This document shows, one piece after another, positions 6,316 through 7,217 of a DNA stretch of 7,217 nt. The position numbers were made by a program, and so were the translations under genes. The stretch spans positions 1 to 7,217 of the forward strand of contig CALDMJ010000172.1 in the NCBI GenBank assembly GCA_937914725.1, in the 5' to 3' direction. Source of the stretch: an uncultured Clostridia bacterium (GTDB taxonomy: Bacteria > Bacillota > Clostridia > Christensenellales > UBA1242). The notes beneath the pieces are model-generated. The model saw only the letters and a program-made list of their open reading frames with translations, was not told where the DNA came from and searched no databases. Position 1 is the first letter of the stretch, and each line of letters opens with the position of its first letter.

Positions 6316-6338
6316 GGGATAGCCCCGCTGCTGCAGGT
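6316..6338 (+). repeat. family A repeat, partial copy A3
   Basis: GGGATAGCCCCGCTGCTGCA (6316-6335) followed by GGT. It matches the first two-thirds of A1/A2 with changes in the leading G-run and spacer. The TACTGTCCCTACG end is missing. Confidence 0.8.
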
Positions 6339-6364
6339 TTGGTAAGTGGCACTAATTGTAATTT

Positions 6365-6396
6365 GGTACATAGTTAATTTTCTATGTACCTTTTTT
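6365..6396 (+). terminator. orphan intrinsic terminator inside the repeat cluster
   Basis: GGTACATAG (6365-6373) and CTATGTACC (6382-6390) form a perfect 9-bp stem around an 8-nt loop. Six T follow (6391-6396). There is no gene immediately upstream; the nearest + strand promoter is at 6021-6049. Confidence 0.8.
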
Positions 6397-6410
6397 GCAG
6401 GCGCATAGGT

Positions 6411-6434
6411 CGCGGCTGCAGGTACTGTCTCTAC
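6411..6434 (+). repeat. family A repeat, partial copy A4
   Basis: CGCGGCTGCAGGTACTGTCT followed by CTAC. It matches the right part of A1/A2 with one C-to-T change; the GGGGAAAGCCCC end is missing. It lies shortly after a terminator T-run and is followed by the same AGTTATTTGTTGCG flank (6440-6453) as A2. Confidence 0.75.
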
Positions 6435-6450
6435 AAGCAAGTTATTTGTT

Positions 6451-6476
6451 GCGGCAGCATACAATAAAGGAATGCC
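6451..6476 (+). repeat. family B repeat, tail fragment
   Basis: GCGGCAGCATACAATAAAGG (6451-6470) then AATGCC. It closely resembles the tail of the B2 copy (minus strand, about 6617-6642) and the tail of B3 (about 6924-6947). No matching head is present to its left, so this is a fragment. Confidence 0.6.
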
Positions 6477-6487
6477 TTATTTTTATA

Positions 6488-6610
6488 GTAAGTTACTCAC
6501 TCCTTTGTCATTTCGACCGAAAGCGAACTTGTTCGCTGCAGCGGAGAAATCTCCCAGAAGGGGACGCGGTTCATTATGGGTCACCTAAAAACATTGACTG
6601 CGCTAGCGAA
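6488..6610 (+). repeat. family B repeat, copy B1 (left arm of a long inverted repeat)
   Basis: The unit reads GTAAGTTACTCACT, then TTGTCATTTCGACCGAAA (6505-6522), a variable hairpin (AGCGAAC 6522-6528 with GTTCGCT 6531-6537), AGCGGAGAAATCTCCC (6540-6555), AGAAGGGG, CATTATGGG (6572-6580), and a tail with CATTGACTGCG (6592-6602). Its reverse complement lies at B2. Confidence 0.88.
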
Positions 6611-6756
6611 ATAATGGGATACCTTTATTTATGTGCTGCCGCTGTCAATGATGTTGTATGCCCATAATGTAGTTTGACCCCTTCCGGGAGATTTCTCCGC
6701 TACAAGGGTTTTGACAAACCCTTTTCGGTCGAAATGACAATAAGTAAGTGACTAAC
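6611..6756 (-). repeat. family B repeat, copy B2 (right arm of a long inverted repeat)
   Basis: Read on the minus strand it has the same order of blocks as B1. TTGTCATTTCGACCGAAA maps to 6740-6723, AGCGGAGAAATCTCCC to the block around 6701-6686, GGAAGGGG next to it, and CATTATGGG to 6669-6661. Its variable hairpin is AAGGGTTT (6704-6711) with AAACCCTT (6716-6723), a different sequence at the same place as in B1. B1 and B2 together form an inverted repeat of about 270 bp. Confidence 0.88.
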
Positions 6757-6830
6757 AACTGTAATAATGTTAAAATAAATTATACGAATACTTTTTACGC
6801 GTGAGATTAATAAATATAAACCTTTTAAAT

Positions 6831-6956
6831 GGTAAGTTACTCACTCTTTTGTCATTTCGACCAACGTGGAGAAATCTCCCGGAAGGGGACAGAGTAACTT
6901 ATGGGCGAGAATGCAAGATGACTGCGTCAGCACACAATAAAAGTATACATTATTAA
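6831..6956 (+). repeat. family B repeat, copy B3 (compact, without the variable hairpin)
   Basis: It starts GTAAGTTACTCACTC like B1, has TTGTCATTTCGACC (6849-6862), then directly GTGGAGAAATCTCCCGGAAG, CTTATGGG (6898-6905) and a tail GACTGCGTCAGCACACAATA. The inner variable hairpin is absent. TAAGTTACTC (6833-6842) and GAGTAACTTA (6892-6901) are perfect 10-bp inverted repeats within the unit. Confidence 0.85.
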
Positions 6957-7057
6957 TATGCTGAGCTGCTTACCACATTAATACTGTTTTCCATTTATTT
7001 ATAGGTTGGGGCATTGTTGCACACGCGGCGACACATTGCGGAATTTGTCGATAAAAA

Positions 7058-7088
7058 GTCGCGCAAAATGCAAACAATCTTGCGCGAC
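7058..7088. promoter_or_regulatory. perfect 9-bp inverted repeat upstream of the last gene (operator-like, or minus-strand terminator)
   Basis: GTCGCGCAA (7058-7066) and TTGCGCGAC (7080-7088) are perfect inverted repeats with a 13-nt spacer. They end 6 bp before a TATAAT (7095-7100) and cover the expected -35 region, a suitable place for a regulator. On the minus strand the hairpin would be followed by T5 (complement of 7053-7057), so it could also terminate antisense transcription. Confidence 0.5.
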
Positions 7089-7094
7089 ATAGTG

Positions 7095-7100
7095 TATAAT
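7095..7100 (+). promoter_or_regulatory. -10 box of a probable promoter for the last gene
   Basis: TATAAT preceded by GTG, 23 nt before the ATG at 7124. No good -35 box is found at 16-18 bp (AAACAA at 7072-7077). Activation, or recognition involving the inverted repeat at 7058-7088, is possible. Confidence 0.5.
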
Positions 7101-7123
7101 ATGTGTATCGATAGGAGGGAAGA

Positions 7124-7217
7124 ATGGATAATTCAAAAAACGAAAACAACTCAAAAAAGAGTTTAGTCATATTTGGAATCATATTCGCGCTTGTGGTTGT
7201 GGTTGCTGTTGTGGCGG
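7124..7217 (+). CDS. N-terminus of a membrane-anchored or secreted protein (3' end outside window)
   Basis: Only the first 31 codons are in the window, too few for family assignment. The start is strongly supported: AGGAGGG (7113-7119) lies 5 nt before the ATG, with a TATAAT upstream. The protein begins with a short polar stretch rich in Asn, Lys and Ser (MDNSKNENNSKKS). A hydrophobic run of Val, Ile, Phe, Leu and Ala starting at residue 14 is still unbroken at the window edge. This is a typical N-terminal membrane anchor or uncleaved signal of a Gram-positive protein with a short cytoplasmic tail. Confidence 0.72.
   Translation, partial: MDNSKNENNSKKSLVIFGIIFALVVVVAVVA

Noticed and set aside
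6395..6667. 90-aa + strand ORF across the repeat cluster
   Set aside because: It runs through A4, the B tail fragment and most of the B1/B2 inverted repeat, starts just after a terminator, and has no coding-like composition.
6488..6956. CRISPR array
   Set aside because: There are only three main related units, in both orientations, 125-145 bp long, with internal hairpins and no regular unique spacers. No cas genes are present.
6970..7182. 70-aa minus-strand ORF
   Set aside because: It overlaps the well-supported start region of the + strand gene at 7124 and the inverted repeat; no ribosome binding site or recognisable sequence.

Overview
The window looks like chromosomal DNA of an AT-rich, low-G+C Gram-positive-type bacterium (Bacillota; probably an uncultured Clostridia-like lineage, which is inference). 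The grounds are an AddA-type recombination helicase/nuclease, strong GGAG-type ribosome binding sites, sigma-A promoters matching TTGACA-N17-TATAAT almost perfectly, and U-tract hairpin terminators. All supported genes lie on the + strand.

Layout. (1) 1-1488: the 3' part of addA, the helicase/nuclease subunit of the AddAB double-strand-break repair enzyme. An in-frame TAG at 733-735 divides it into a UvrD-like helicase end (1-735) and a complete-looking PD-(D/E)XK nuclease domain (745-1488) that has its own Shine-Dalgarno-like site and ATG. A hairpin and an intrinsic terminator follow. (2) 1616-5091: a monocistronic unit with a perfect consensus promoter, a leader of about 125 nt, one large gene (1776-5045, 1089 aa) and a terminator. 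The protein belongs to no family I recognise. It has three N-terminal membrane segments, a long coiled coil, acidic low-complexity sequence with two copies of a Tyr/Asp-rich repeat, an AT-hook, a histone H1-like Lys/Ala/Ser/Thr tail and a final coiled coil. By the positive-inside rule the long C-terminal part is cytoplasmic, so a membrane-to-nucleoid tether is the most attractive reading. (3) 5101-5835: a small secreted protein of unknown function (5318-5785) with two possible promoters and a strong terminator. (4) 5836-7090: about 1.25 kb without a credible gene. It holds a promoter plus terminator that could make a 64-nt RNA, a second orphan terminator, and two families of interspersed repeats. 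Family A is GC-rich (two exact 36-nt copies and two partial ones). Family B has the TCATTTCGACC...GGAGAAATCTC cores (three main copies, two of them forming a 270-bp inverted repeat). (5) 7058-7217: an inverted repeat, a -10 box, a strong ribosome binding site and the first 31 codons of a membrane-anchored protein that runs off the window.

How the parts relate: the genes are separated by terminators and have their own promoters, so apart from the two addA pieces there is no operon here. The most novel candidate is the 1089-aa protein. The next most interesting points are the divided addA, the candidate small RNA, and the family-B repeats, which keep a hairpin at one position while changing its sequence.
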